Shown: piece after piece, positions 24,106 through 32,113 of the stretch
Numbering within the stretch: the stretch's first letter is position 1
Layout: every line of letters begins with the position of its first letter
From: Mycobacterium sp. E3198
GTDB taxonomy: Bacteria; Actinomycetota; Actinomycetes; Mycobacteriales; Mycobacteriaceae
Reading direction: 5' to 3'
NCBI RefSeq assembly: GCF_001667015.1
Contig: NZ_LZIS01000194.1
Coordinates: 1-32,113 of the forward strand
Length of the DNA stretch: 32,113 bases
The notes under the pieces: model-generated
What the model saw: only the letters and a program-made list of their open reading frames with translations
Told to the model about the DNA's origin: nothing
The model's database searches: none
Program-made: the position numbers and the translations under genes

Positions 24106-25614
24106 CTAGCTGGTCAGTTGTTCCACCAGCTCCACCGCGCTGTCCACGGAGTCCAGCAACGCCCCGACGTGGGCCTTACTGCCGCGTAGCGGCTCCAGCG
24201 TGGGGATGCGCACCAGCGAATCGCCGCCGAGGTCGAAAATCACCGAGTCCCAGCTGGCCGCGGCGATGTCGGCGCCGAACCGGCGCAGGCATTCGCCGCG
24301 GAAGTATGCGCGCGTGTCCGTCGGCGGGTTGTCGACGGCGTCGAGCACCTGGTGCTCGGTGACGAGGCGCTTCATCGAACCCCGCGCGACCAGCCGGTTG
24401 TACAGGCCCTTGTCCAGCCGGACGTCGGAGTACTGCAGGTCGACCAGGTGCAGCCGGGGCGCCGACCAGTTCAGGTTCTCGCGCTGCCGGAAACCCTCGA
24501 GCAGCCGCAGCTTGGCCGGCCAGTCCAGCAGCTCGGCGCAGTCCATCGGGTCGCGCTCCAACTTGTCGAGCACGTCCGCCCACGTCTCGACGATGTCGGC
24601 CGCGCGGGGGTCGGGGTCGCGGCCGTCGACCAGCTTGGCCACCCGGTCGAGGTAAATCCGTTGCAGCGCAAGGGCGGTCAGCTCGCGACCGTCCGCCAGC
24701 GCGACGGCGACCCGCAGCGACGGATCGCGGCTGATCGCGTGGACGGCGTGCACCGGGCGCGCCAGCGCCAGGTCGCTCAGGTCGATTCCGTGCGCGGGGC
24801 CCTCTTCGATCAAATCGAGCACCAGCGCCGTGGTGCCCAGCTTCAGGTACGTCGACGTCTCGGCGAGATTGGCGTCGCCGATGATCACGTGCAGCCGGCG
24901 GTACCGGTCGGCGTCGGCGTGGGGTTCGTCGCGGGTGTTGATGATGCCGCGCTTGAGGGTGGTCTCCAGCCCGACCTCGACCTCGATGTAATCCGAGCGC
25001 TGCGACAGCTGAAACCCGGGCTCGTCACCGGCCGGCCCGATGCCGACCCGGCCCGAGCCGGTGACCACCTGGCGCGACACCAGGAACGGCGTCAGCCCGG
25101 CGATGATCGCCGAGAAGGGCGTCTGCCGCGACATCAGGTAGTTCTCGTGCGACCCGTAGGAGGCGCCCTTGCCGTCGACGTTGTTCTTGTAAAGCTGCAG
25201 CTTGGCGGCCCCGGGCACGCTGGCGACATGCCGCGCGGCGGCCTCCATCACGCGCTCGCCGGCCTTGTCCCAGATCACCGCGTCCAGCGGGTCGGTGCAC
25301 TCGGGCGCGGAGTACTCCGGGTGCGCGTGGTCGACGTAGAGCCGCGCCCCGTTGGTCAGGATCATGTTGGCCGCGCCGACCTCGTCGGCGTCGACCACCG
25401 GGGGCGGGCCGGCCGAGCGGCTCAGGTCGAAGCCGCGGGCGTCGCGCAGCGGCGATTCCACCTCGTAGTCCCAGCGGGTCCGCTTGGCGCGCTGGATTCC
25501 GGCGGCGGCCGCGTAGGCCAGCACCGCCTGTGTGGAGGTGAGGATCGGGTTGGCGGTCGGGTCCGACGGCGACGAGATGCCGTACTCGACCTCCGTCCCG
25601 ATAATCCTTTGCAT
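24106..25614 (-). CDS. dop: Pup deamidase/depupylase Dop
   Basis: Dop deamidates the C-terminal Gln of Pup and also removes Pup from proteins. The 502-residue protein begins [20 protein letters not shown]. It carries the lineage-specific insert before [15 protein letters not shown], whose Asp95 is the catalytic nucleophile, and shares with PafA the [17 protein letters not shown] and [20 protein letters not shown] segments. The ATG at 25614 gives the family length (M. tuberculosis 505). It lies six bases after a TATCTT box, suggesting a leaderless transcript. Open frame farther upstream is not supported. It diverges from the membrane-protein gene at 25727. Confidence 0.95.
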   Translation of the reverse strand: MQRIIGTEVEYGISSPSDPTANPILTSTQAVLAYAAAAGIQRAKRTRWDYEVESPLRDARGFDLSRSAGPPPVVDADEVGAANMILTNGARLYVDHAHPEYSAPECTDPLDAVIWDKAGERVMEAAARHVASVPGAAKLQLYKNNVDGKGASYGSHENYLMSRQTPFSAIIAGLTPFLVSRQVVTGSGRVGIGPAGDEPGFQLSQRSDYIEVEVGLETTLKRGIINTRDEPHADADRYRRLHVIIGDANLAETSTYLKLGTTALVLDLIEEGPAHGIDLSDLALARPVHAVHAISRDPSLRVAVALADGRELTALALQRIYLDRVAKLVDGRDPDPRAADIVETWADVLDKLERDPMDCAELLDWPAKLRLLEGFRQRENLNWSAPRLHLVDLQYSDVRLDKGLYNRLVARGSMKRLVTEHQVLDAVDNPPTDTRAYFRGECLRRFGADIAAASWDSVIFDLGGDSLVRIPTLEPLRGSKAHVGALLDSVDSAVELVEQLTS

Positions 25615-25620
25615 TACTTC

Positions 25621-25626
25621 AAGATA
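25621..25626 (-). promoter_or_regulatory. -10 box for dop
   Basis: TATCTT on the minus strand ends six bases before the dop ATG. It is a good mycobacterial -10 match and there is no ribosome site, so a leaderless dop message is likely. Confidence 0.45.
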
Positions 25627-25712
25627 GGCCCGCCGACGATACGGTCCGCTGGGCGGGGTGATCTGGGGCCGGATTCGGCGCGGTAACGGCCCTCGTGCGG
25701 TTCGATCGCCAC

Positions 25713-25718
25713 TAGGGT
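25713..25718 (+). promoter_or_regulatory. -10 box for the Rv2113-type gene
   Basis: TAGGGT (TANNNT) ends eight bases before the ATG at 25727 in the 112-base divergent gap with dop. No ribosome site is seen. Confidence 0.35.
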
Positions 25719-25726
25719 GAGCCCGC

Positions 25727-26923
25727 ATGAGCCCTTCTCTGCGCCGGTCGTCGGGAACGGCGGGCGCCTCGCCGGGATATGGGGCCGAAAGCTGGTTCCT
25801 CGAGCGCGGTTTGCCCTCGGTGCTGACCCGGCGGTCGCGGTGGCGACGGCTCTGGCCGCGCTCGGCCCCCGCGCTGGCCGCCTACGGGACTCTGCAGGCC
25901 TGCATCCTGCCGATCTACCTGATCACCGGCGGCCACGACGTCGAGATCACCGGGGAGCCGACGACCCCCCAATTGGTCGTGCTGGCGATCCTCGGGGTCG
26001 CGCTGCCGCTGATGATCCTCGTCGGCTGGGTGGTGTCGCGGTCACGACGCGGCCGGACCCGCGCGGCCGTGTCGACGATTGCGGTGATCGTGGTGTCATG
26101 CGTCGGTCTCACCGTGGGCGGACCGACGGAACTGGTTCAGGAGGCCGTCGTCGTGGCCGCGGTGCTGATCCTGACCGGCTGCGGCGTCGGCTCGGTCGTC
26201 GGGTGGGCGGTGCGCATGATGCTGTCGCACCTTGCCACCGTGGGGGCCTTGGTCGTCCGTGCCCTGCCGGTGGTGCTGCTGACCGCGTTGGTCTTCTTCA
26301 ACACCTACGTGTGGATCATGGCCAAGACGATCAGCGGCCAACGGCTCGGGCTGGCGATCGCCTTTCTGCTGTCGATCGCCGTGGCCTTCGTCGTCTCCGC
26401 GACGTGGGAACGGGCCAGGCCGGCGCTGCGGTCGATGATGACGGTGGCACCCAAAGACAGTGAACGGCTTGCCGACACGCCGTTTGCGGACATGCCCGAT
26501 GGCCCCGATTGCGCGCCGCTGACCCGGGCCGAACGCCTCAACGTCGTCTTCGTGCTGGCCGCCTCGCAGATGGCGCAAATCCTCGTGGTCGCGGTGGTCA
26601 CCGCCGCCATCTACTTGGTGCTGGGGCTGATCGTGCTGACGCCGTCGCTGCTGAACGAATGGACGCACACCTACACGAGCACCGCGACGGTGCTGGGATT
26701 CACGCTGCCGGTTCCCGATTCGCTGATCCACATGACGTTGTTCCTCGGCGCGTTGACGTTCATGTACATCAGCGCCCGCGCGGCCGGCGACGCCGAATAC
26801 CGCTCCACGTTCCTCGATCCGCTGATCGAGGACCTGCACGCGACGCTGATCGCGCGCAACCGCTACCGCGGCGCCGTGGCGGCGACGGCGTGTGAAGTTG
26901 ACGCCACCAGCGCCAGTGATTAA
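25727..26923 (+). CDS. Integral membrane protein (Rv2113 type)
   Basis: The 398-residue protein has about eight hydrophobic helices (roughly 49-67, 83-104, 114-132, 138-159, 173-193, 207-225, 276-305 and 332-352). The N-terminus is polar and basic, and a soluble loop lies at about 226-272. No transporter or enzyme motif is evident. The homologue in M. tuberculosis, Rv2113, sits in the same place between dop and Rv2114, so the association with the Pup-proteasome locus is conserved, but no role is known. The ATG at 25727 follows a TAGGGT box by eight bases. The next gene starts ten bases after its stop. Confidence 0.85.
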   Translation: MSPSLRRSSGTAGASPGYGAESWFLERGLPSVLTRRSRWRRLWPRSAPALAAYGTLQACILPIYLITGGHDVEITGEPTTPQLVVLAILGVALPLMILVGWVVSRSRRGRTRAAVSTIAVIVVSCVGLTVGGPTELVQEAVVVAAVLILTGCGVGSVVGWAVRMMLSHLATVGALVVRALPVVLLTALVFFNTYVWIMAKTISGQRLGLAIAFLLSIAVAFVVSATWERARPALRSMMTVAPKDSERLADTPFADMPDGPDCAPLTRAERLNVVFVLAASQMAQILVVAVVTAAIYLVLGLIVLTPSLLNEWTHTYTSTATVLGFTLPVPDSLIHMTLFLGALTFMYISARAAGDAEYRSTFLDPLIEDLHATLIARNRYRGAVAATACEVDATSASD

Positions 26924-26926
26924 TTT
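26921..26926 (+). promoter_or_regulatory. -10 box for the Rv2114-type gene, overlapping the upstream stop
   Basis: TAATTT (TANNNT) begins with the TAA stop of the membrane-protein gene and ends seven bases before the ATG at 26934. It favours that start over the upstream in-frame GTG at 26892, and would give a leaderless message. Confidence 0.4.
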
Positions 26927-26933
26927 CACACGA

Positions 26934-27536
26934 ATGACCGACCTGGCTGGAAAGCGTTACGGCGAAGTGCTTCTCGTGACCCCCGGCGAGGCCGGCCCAC
27001 AGGCTTCGGTCTACAACAGCTTCCCGCTCAACGACTGTCCCGCCGAGCTGTGGTCGGCGTTGGACGCGCAGGCGATCGCCGCCGAAAACGGCGCGGCCGC
27101 AGCGCTGCTCAACGGCCCCCGGTATTGGCTGATGAACTCCATCGAGAAGGAACAGCAGGGCCCGCAGGTGACGAAGACCTTCGGCGGCATCGACATGATC
27201 CTGCAGGCCACCGTCCTGCTGTCCTCGATGAACCCGTCGCCCTTCACCGTCAACAAGGTGAGCCGGCACACGGTGTTCGTCTTCAACGCCGGCGAACAGG
27301 TCTACGAACTCATCGACCCCCACGGCAAGCGCTGGGTCATGCAGACGTGGAGCCAGGTCGTCGACCCGGATCTGAAGCGCGAAGACCTGCCCGGGCTGGC
27401 CGGCCGGCTGGAGCTGCCGGACGGGTGGAGCTACCAGCCGCGCGTGCTCACCGACGAGTTGCGGGTGGACACCAGGTCCGAGGCCGCGCAAGTGCTGCAG
27501 GACAACCTGACCAACAGCTACTCGCTCGAGACGTGA
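26934..27536 (+). CDS. Conserved protein of unknown function (Rv2114 type)
   Basis: The 200-residue soluble protein begins MTDLAGKRYGEVLLVTPG. It is beta-rich with conserved-looking segments YNSFPLNDCPAELW, GPRYWLMNSIE, ATVLLSSMNP and VYELIDPHGKRWVMQTWSQVVDPDL, and ends LQDNLTNSYSLET. Related proteins are widespread in bacteria, but I know no activity for them. The ATG at 26934 is preferred because it follows a TAATTT box by seven bases and matches the Rv2114 start; the GTG at 26892 would overlap the preceding gene. Its TGA lies one base from the TAG of the opposing 621-residue gene, leaving no room for a terminator. Confidence 0.83.
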   Translation: MTDLAGKRYGEVLLVTPGEAGPQASVYNSFPLNDCPAELWSALDAQAIAAENGAAAALLNGPRYWLMNSIEKEQQGPQVTKTFGGIDMILQATVLLSSMNPSPFTVNKVSRHTVFVFNAGEQVYELIDPHGKRWVMQTWSQVVDPDLKREDLPGLAGRLELPDGWSYQPRVLTDELRVDTRSEAAQVLQDNLTNSYSLET

Positions 27537-27537
27537 C

Positions 27538-29403
27538 CTAGGGGCGGTTCGCGAGCCAGCTGCGGTGGCGCACCGCGGCCTTTCGCGCGGCCTTGGCGAG
27601 CGCCCGGTCCGGCAGGTGGCGGCCCAGCGCGTCGAGCACCTCCGCGGTCTCGGGTGCGGGGTGCCGCCACATGTTTTCCAGCAGCTGCAACGGTTCGGAC
27701 ATCCCGGCGAACAGGCTGCACAGCTCCTCGGGGGACTCCACGGCGGCGGAGAGCACGTCTACCAGGACCGGGACATCGACGAAATTGCCGACGGTTTCGG
27801 CGTCGGCGAGGTCACGTTGCACCAACCACAGCGCGGCATGCCCGGCGACGGGCGTGTCCAGGAGCTGACGCACCCACGGTTCGGCCACTTCGACGTCGAA
27901 GCTGTGCAGCGCGAAGAAACCCATCATCCGGGTGGCGGCGCTCGGACTTTGCGCTATCGCCTCGGTGAGCATCCGCACGCGTTCGATGTCCGGACGGTCC
28001 GATTGCCAGCTTGCTATCAGGGCCTGCTGCTGCGTTTCCGGCGCCGACAACAACGTTTCGATCAGTTCGGCGCCGTCGCCGTCGGCGACAGTGTCCGCGC
28101 GGCGCAACGCATAACCGGACTCGTCCAGATAATCCGGCAGGACGTGGCGGCCAAGGGCGGTCAGCGTCACCGTGCCACCGGTCCAATAGTTACGGCCAAA
28201 TTCTTCGGGTATCTCGGAGCGGCCGACCCACTGCACCACCCCAGCGTCTTCCAAGACCTCGAAGATCCGGCTCATATCTCGGTGGGTCAGCCTGCCGAGA
28301 TCCCGCATCCAGTCCCGCGCGCGCGGCGCGATCCGCCGATCCACCACTGACTGAGCCCACTCGAGGATGGAATCGAAACCCAGTTCGGCGGTGTCGTCGG
28401 CGAGCAGCGGGGCCAGCCAATGCACGATCCCGTCGTCGAGTAGCTCGTGCATCTCGTCGAGGAACCAGATGCGGCCCGAGAACAGCGACTCCAACGGGCC
28501 CAGTTCGACGATCGCCGCGAACAGCGCTGCGGCCCGCTGCAGGGTAGGGCGGGTAGCCCAGGCCTTCACCGGAACCAACCGGCGGTGGTGCACCCGGACG
28601 GCGCCGGTCTGCTTGGCGATGTCCACGATGAAGTTCAACTGCGGCAAGTCCGCCGTGGACGAGGTCCGCCACGTCTTGTCGCCGATCTGGGGGTCCATCT
28701 CGTCGCCGGTGTCGAGCAGGTCGACCAGCGCGTGCCCATCGGCCAGCTTCAGGTTTCCCTTGTCGGTCAGTTGTTTTCCGTCAGTGCCCAGATAGTCGCG
28801 CAGCGCTTTGAGTTTCGCGAGCAACGGTGCCGCTGCCGCCGCAGTTTCGACGTCGGCCAGCGGCGGCGGGATGTAGACGAACGGCAACTCGTAAGGATCC
28901 GGCTCCTCGACCGGTCCGGTGCCGTATCGCTCTTCTATTTCCGCGAGGGCCGCTTGGAATTGCTCGTCGTCCTCGTCGTCGACGAACGAGTCCACGACAG
29001 GTGTGAGAGTGCCCAATTCTGCGCGTACGGTCGGGGCGAGATCGACGGCCAACTTCCTCAGCCTGTTGGCGCGCTCGATACCGCCCATCAGACGCCCGGT
29101 GGCCGCCATGAAATCGACGTAGACGGCGACCGCGTTGCAGAGAAACTCAGCGCCGTTGGGATGGCCCTGGAACTGGCTGGGGCACCACTGCAGCAGAAAC
29201 TCCGTGACGTCGCCGGGGGCGAGTTCGTCGAGAACGCCGTTGGAGTCGCGATAGCGCCAGTCGAGCAAGATCTCGACGTCGGTGACCACCGCCGCGCGTT
29301 CCCGCTCGGGGCGGTCCAACCAGCTGCCAAGCTCGTCGAGCAGAGCATCGCGCGCGGCGGCGAACGCGTCGTCGTCGTCGCCGGGATCGAAACGTAGCCG
29401 CAT
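27538..29403 (-). CDS. Unrecognised 621-residue protein behind mpa, wHTH and helical-repeat parts
   Basis: I do not recognise a named family. Residues 1-160 are acidic and helical. The segment 192-285 (LLAKLKALRDYLG, LKLADGHALVDLL, DLPQLNFIVDIAKQTGAVRVHH) resembles a recurring actinobacterial module of unknown role. Residues about 371-426 (LTHRDMSRIFEVLEDAGVVQWV, GGTVTLTALGRHVLPDYL) look like a winged helix, and about 444-610 like HEAT-type helical repeats. There is no membrane helix or signal. The ATG at 29403 (MRLRFDPGDDDDAF) is chosen because it starts 34 bases after the mpa stop and has protein-like sequence from there; the open frame upstream overlaps mpa. I do not recall a counterpart beside mpa in M. 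tuberculosis. Co-transcription with mpa is likely. Confidence 0.82.
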   Translation of the reverse strand: MRLRFDPGDDDDAFAAARDALLDELGSWLDRPERERAAVVTDVEILLDWRYRDSNGVLDELAPGDVTEFLLQWCPSQFQGHPNGAEFLCNAVAVYVDFMAATGRLMGGIERANRLRKLAVDLAPTVRAELGTLTPVVDSFVDDEDDEQFQAALAEIEERYGTGPVEEPDPYELPFVYIPPPLADVETAAAAAPLLAKLKALRDYLGTDGKQLTDKGNLKLADGHALVDLLDTGDEMDPQIGDKTWRTSSTADLPQLNFIVDIAKQTGAVRVHHRRLVPVKAWATRPTLQRAAALFAAIVELGPLESLFSGRIWFLDEMHELLDDGIVHWLAPLLADDTAELGFDSILEWAQSVVDRRIAPRARDWMRDLGRLTHRDMSRIFEVLEDAGVVQWVGRSEIPEEFGRNYWTGGTVTLTALGRHVLPDYLDESGYALRRADTVADGDGAELIETLLSAPETQQQALIASWQSDRPDIERVRMLTEAIAQSPSAATRMMGFFALHSFDVEVAEPWVRQLLDTPVAGHAALWLVQRDLADAETVGNFVDVPVLVDVLSAAVESPEELCSLFAGMSEPLQLLENMWRHPAPETAEVLDALGRHLPDRALAKAARKAAVRHRSWLANRP

Positions 29404-29437
29404 CGGGGCGACGTTAGTCGGTGCGCCCGACAAATGT

Positions 29438-31267
29438 TTACAGGTACTGACCCAGGTTGGACTCGGTGTCGATGGCACGCGACGCGCTCGACGACTTGCC
29501 GGTGACCAGGGTGCGGATGTAGACGATCCGCTCGCCCTTCTTGCCCGAAATCCGCGCCCAGTCATCGGGGTTGGTGGTGTTGGGCAGGTCCTCGTTCTCG
29601 GCGAACTCGTCGACGATGGAGTCGAGCAGGTGCTGGATGCGCAGGCCGGGTTGACCGGTCTCCAGCACCGACTTGATGGCGTTCTTCTTCGCCCGGTCGA
29701 CGACGTTTTGGATCATCGCCCCGGAGTTGAAGTCCTTGAAGTACATGACCTCCTTGTCACCGTTGGCGTAGGTGACCTCCAGGAACCGGTTGTCGTCGAT
29801 CTCGGCGTACATCCGCTCGACGACCTTTTCGATCATCGCCTTGATGCAGGCGGTGCGGTCGGCGTCGAACTCGGCGAGGTCGTCGGCGTGCAGCGGCAGC
29901 GACTCGGTCAGGTACTTCGAGAAGATGTCCTGCGCCGCCTCGGCGTCGGGCCGCTCGATCTTGATCTTCACGTCCAGGCGCCCCGGGCGCAGGATCGCCG
30001 GGTCGATCATGTCCTCTCGGTTGGACGCGCCGATGACGATGACGTTCTCCAGGCCCTCGACGCCGTCGATCTCGCTCAGCAGCTGCGGGACCACCGTCGT
30101 CTCGACGTCCGAGGAGACCCCGGTGCCGCGGGTGCGGAAGATCGAGTCCATCTCGTCGAAGAACACGATCACCGGCGTCCCTTCCGACGCCTTCTCGCGG
30201 GCGCGCTGGAAGATCAGCCGGATGTGCCGCTCGGTCTCGCCGACGAACTTGTTCAGCAGTTCCGGGCCCTTGATGTTGAGGAAGTACGACTTCGCCTCGC
30301 GGGCGTCGTCGCCGCGCACCTCGGCCATCTTCTTGGCCAACGAGTTCGCGACCGCCTTGGCGATCAGCGTCTTGCCACAGCCGGGCGGGCCGTAGAGCAG
30401 CACGCCTTTGGGCGGGCGCAGCGCGTACTCGCGGTACAGCTCCTTGTGCAGGAACGGCAGCTCGACGGCGTCGCGGATCTGCTCGATCTGGCGGGTCAGG
30501 CCACCGATGTCCTGGTAGCTGACGTCGGGCACCTCCTCCAGCACCAGGTCCTCGACCTCGGCCTTGGGGATGCGCTCGAAGGCGTAGCCGGCTTTGGTGT
30601 CGACCAGCAGCGAGTCGCCCGGACGCAGCTTGCGGGGCTTGGTGTCGTCGTTGAGGGCGTCGGGGACGCCGTCCGGCAAGTCCTCGGCGACCAGCGGCTC
30701 GGCCAGCCACACGATGCGTTCCTCGTCGGCGTGCCCGACGACGAGCGCGCGGTGCCCGTCGTTCAGCACCTCGCGCAGGGTGGAGATCTCGCCGACCGAT
30801 TCGAACGTGCCGGCCTCGACGACGGTCAGGGCCTCGTTGAGCCGGACCGTCTGCCCCTTCCGGAGCGTGGCGACCTCGATGTTCGGCGAGCACGTCAGGC
30901 GCATTTTGCGGCCCGAGGTGAACACGTCGACCGTGTCGTCCTCGTGCGCCCCCAGCAACACGCCGTAGCCGCTGGGCGGCTGGCCGAGCCGGTCGACCTC
31001 TTCCCGCAGCGCCAACAGTTGCTGGCGCGCCTCCTTGAGGGTGTCCATCAACTTGGAATTGCGCGCGGCGAGGGAATCGATGCGGGCTTCGAGCTGATGC
31101 ACGTCGCGGGCAGACCGTGTGCTGCCGGGCGTCCCAACCGCGTGGTCCAGTTGTTCGCGCAGCACCGCTGCCTCACGGCGTAACTGTTCCAATTCGGCAG
31201 CGTCGTCGCTGGACATGCCAGTGTCGCCGGCGTTGCCGAATGCTTCAGAACGCTCTGAGTCACCCAT
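29438..31267 (-). CDS. mpa: Proteasome-activating AAA ATPase Mpa (ARC)
   Basis: Mpa binds Pup through an N-terminal coiled coil, unfolds pupylated proteins and feeds them to the PrcAB core. The 609-residue protein has the coiled coil at about 22-95, two OB-fold domains (about 98-240), Walker A GPPGCGKT at 293-300, Walker B FFDEMDS at 369-375, and an arginine-finger region [17 protein letters not shown]. It ends in the docking tail GQYL, which inserts into the PrcA ring. The ATG at 31267 has an AAAGGAG ribosome site six bases upstream. A dyad and a TAGCGT box lie about 45 bases before it. The 621-residue gene follows 34 bases downstream. Confidence 0.96.
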   Translation of the reverse strand: MGDSERSEAFGNAGDTGMSSDDAAELEQLRREAAVLREQLDHAVGTPGSTRSARDVHQLEARIDSLAARNSKLMDTLKEARQQLLALREEVDRLGQPPSGYGVLLGAHEDDTVDVFTSGRKMRLTCSPNIEVATLRKGQTVRLNEALTVVEAGTFESVGEISTLREVLNDGHRALVVGHADEERIVWLAEPLVAEDLPDGVPDALNDDTKPRKLRPGDSLLVDTKAGYAFERIPKAEVEDLVLEEVPDVSYQDIGGLTRQIEQIRDAVELPFLHKELYREYALRPPKGVLLYGPPGCGKTLIAKAVANSLAKKMAEVRGDDAREAKSYFLNIKGPELLNKFVGETERHIRLIFQRAREKASEGTPVIVFFDEMDSIFRTRGTGVSSDVETTVVPQLLSEIDGVEGLENVIVIGASNREDMIDPAILRPGRLDVKIKIERPDAEAAQDIFSKYLTESLPLHADDLAEFDADRTACIKAMIEKVVERMYAEIDDNRFLEVTYANGDKEVMYFKDFNSGAMIQNVVDRAKKNAIKSVLETGQPGLRIQHLLDSIVDEFAENEDLPNTTNPDDWARISGKKGERIVYIRTLVTGKSSSASRAIDTESNLGQYL

Positions 31268-31309
31268 GTTGCGCTCCTTTCCCGCCCCGAGATTCGCGGT
31301 GGTACTTCA

Positions 31310-31315
31310 ACGCTA
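31310..31315 (-). promoter_or_regulatory. Possible -10 box for mpa
   Basis: TAGCGT on the minus strand, about 42 bases before the mpa ATG, would leave a leader with the AAAGGAG site. It has no convincing -35, and the dyad at 31315-31330 begins at its upstream edge. Confidence 0.3.
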
Positions 31316-31330
31316 CCGGCGATTGCCGGT
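31315..31330. promoter_or_regulatory. Six-base dyad beside the mpa promoter
   Basis: ACCGGC (31315-31320) and GCCGGT (31325-31330) are perfect reverse complements around GATT. The dyad lies between the possible mpa -10 and its -35 zone in the mpa/lppK divergent gap, a position typical of a repressor site. The regulator is unknown. Confidence 0.35.
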
Positions 31331-31381
31331 TGATGTGCGCAGTCAAATGCTCACGAAAAGTTAAGACTTTGGTTCCACTGG

Positions 31382-31387
31382 TAATCT
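31382..31387 (+). promoter_or_regulatory. Extended -10 promoter toward lppK
   Basis: TAATCT is preceded directly by TGG (31379-31381), giving an extended -10. The RNA would start near 31394, about 27 bases before the small reading frame at 31421. No -35 match is evident, which is usual for extended -10 promoters. Confidence 0.4.
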
Positions 31388-31420
31388 CTGCCACGAATCG
31401 CGCCGAGCGAAAGGACGACC

Positions 31421-31534
31421 GTGGCCCCAAAAGCCCTTGCCACGGGCTCCGCCGGCGCCGTCCTCCCCGGCGCGGCGGCCCCCGCTGTGACATCCATTGC
31501 ACCCGTTGGCCCGACGGCGCCCGCGGGCGCCTGA
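31421..31534 (+). CDS. Possible 37-residue leader peptide before lppK
   Basis: A GTG at 31421 with an AAAGGA ribosome site six bases upstream opens a 37-codon frame ending in TGA at 31532-31534. The product is made almost only of Ala, Pro, Gly, Val and Thr (starting [12 protein letters not shown]), with one Lys. It lies between the extended -10 box and lppK, 14 bases before the lppK ATG, and its stop region contains a 16-base palindrome. It could be a leader peptide that couples or attenuates lppK translation, or a chance frame in GC-rich DNA. No family is recognised. Confidence 0.4.
   Translation: MAPKALATGSAGAVLPGAAAPAVTSIAPVGPTAPAGA
31516..31531. repeat. Perfect 16-base palindrome at the end of the leader frame
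   Basis: GGCGCCCGCGGGCGCC is self-complementary. In RNA it can fold as a six-pair GC hairpin with a four-base loop directly before the TGA of the small frame and 18 bases before the lppK ATG. No U-run follows, so it is not an intrinsic terminator. Confidence 0.55.
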
Positions 31535-31548
31535 CCAGAACGAACCGT

Positions 31549-32113
31549 ATGCAGCAAGGCCTGTCCGTTGCGCTGAGCGCCGCCGCCGCGGTCGCGGCGA
31601 TCGGGCTCGCCGGATGCTCGCACGCCGGCCCGAAGGTCGTGTCCTCGCCGTCGTCGCGCGGCCCCGCCACGTCGACCCCGGTCGTCGTCGCGCCTCCCCC
31701 GACCGCTCCGCTGCCGGCGGCCGACGCCCTGATCGACGTGCTCAACCGGCTCTCCGACCCCAACGTGCCGGGCGGCAACAAGGTGGCCCTCGTCGAGGGC
31801 GCGACCGCCGAGAGCGCGGCCACCCTGGACAACTTCACCAACGCGTTGCGGGACAACGGCTACCTCCCGATGACGTTCACCGCGACCGACGTCGCCTGGT
31901 CGGACAAGAACCCGTCGCACGTGCGGGCCACCGTCACGGTCAACACCGCCCAGACGAACAACGGCAAATTCACGTTCCCGATGGAGTTCACGCCGTTCCA
32001 AGGGGGCTGGCAGTTGTCCCGCCGCACGGCCGAAATGCTGCTGGCGCTGGGCAACTCGGCCGGGGGGCCGACGCCCGCCAACCCGGCCCCGGGCCCCGCG
32101 CCCGGCCCCGCAC
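31549..32113 (+). CDS. lppK: Lipoprotein LppK (3' end beyond window)
   Basis: From the ATG at 31549 the protein has a hydrophobic signal ([19 protein letters not shown]) with a lipobox LAGC, the Cys being residue 23, so it should be lipid-modified and face the periplasm. A Pro/Ser/Thr linker leads to a domain of about 130 residues ([61 protein letters not shown]), like M. tuberculosis LppK (Rv2116), and then a Pro/Ala/Gly tail cut by the window edge. The signal has no basic residue before its core. A CTG at 31531 that overlaps the leader TGA would add TRTNR and supply them. Function is unknown; the domain looks like the NTF2-like lipoprotein group. Confidence 0.88.
   Translation, partial: MQQGLSVALSAAAAVAAIGLAGCSHAGPKVVSSPSSRGPATSTPVVVAPPPTAPLPAADALIDVLNRLSDPNVPGGNKVALVEGATAESAATLDNFTNALRDNGYLPMTFTATDVAWSDKNPSHVRATVTVNTAQTNNGKFTFPMEFTPFQGGWQLSRRTAEMLLALGNSAGGPTPANPAPGPAPGPA

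Noticed and set aside
25615..25728. Upstream extension of dop
   Set aside because: The added residues are basic and unlike the family, and the conserved start [12 protein letters not shown] at 25614 has a TATCTT box just before it.
1..32113. tRNA, rRNA, CRISPR arrays, insertion sequences, attachment sites
   Set aside because: None was seen on reading both strands: no repeat-spacer array, no transposase frame and no recognised RNA gene.

Overview
The window looks like chromosomal DNA of a slow-growing, non-tuberculous mycobacterium. It is GC-rich, carries a PPE-family gene, and follows the order of the M. tuberculosis Rv2069-Rv2116 region (sigC, cobK-cobM-cobL, Rv2073c, Rv2074, pepE, Rv2090, Rv2091c, helY, tatC-tatA, pafC-pafB-pafA, prcA-prcB-pup-dop, Rv2113, Rv2114, mpa, lppK). 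Homologue names come from memory of these families; no search was run. I saw no rRNA, tRNA, insertion sequence, prophage or CRISPR array, and no gene-free stretch longer than 300 bases.

Layout. 1-956: 3'-truncated PPE gene (minus). 1095-2468: one plus-strand reading frame joining a zinc-finger, four-helix anti-sigma-like membrane domain to the complete ECF sigma factor SigC; a good internal ribosome site at 1901-1907 can also give SigC alone. 2465-5851: a tightly overlapping minus-strand run of a short-chain dehydrogenase, cobL, cobM and cobK. 5887-6297: F420-dependent reductase of the Rv2074 type. 6327-9052: a two-gene island of a CpnT-like type VII secretion toxin and a small acidic protein. 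The toxin ends in an arginine-type ADP-ribosyltransferase (R, STT, EQE), and its tip plus the small gene are markedly AT-richer than the rest. 9186-12625: pepE and a large alpha/beta-hydrolase. 12677-14485: 5'-3' exonuclease and a Tyr/Gln/Pro/Gly-repeat membrane protein. 14550-18650: helY and the TatA/TatC translocase. 18701-25614: the Pup-proteasome locus with the PafBC DNA-damage regulators. 25727-29403: membrane protein, Rv2114-type protein and an unrecognised 621-residue protein. 29438-31267: the proteasomal ATPase mpa. 31421-32113: a possible 37-residue leader peptide and the lipoprotein lppK (cut by the window end).

How the parts work together. Pup is deamidated by Dop, ligated to substrates by PafA, recognised by the Mpa ATPase and fed to the PrcA/PrcB core; all of these are here. 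cobL, cobM and cobK catalyse consecutive middle steps of aerobic cobalamin synthesis. TatA and TatC export folded proteins.

The two most unusual things are the CpnT-like ADP-ribosyltransferase toxin with its putative immunity partner, and the fusion of a Met/His-rich anti-sigma-like membrane domain to SigC, which could be a one-piece membrane-tethered, possibly copper-responsive sigma factor.
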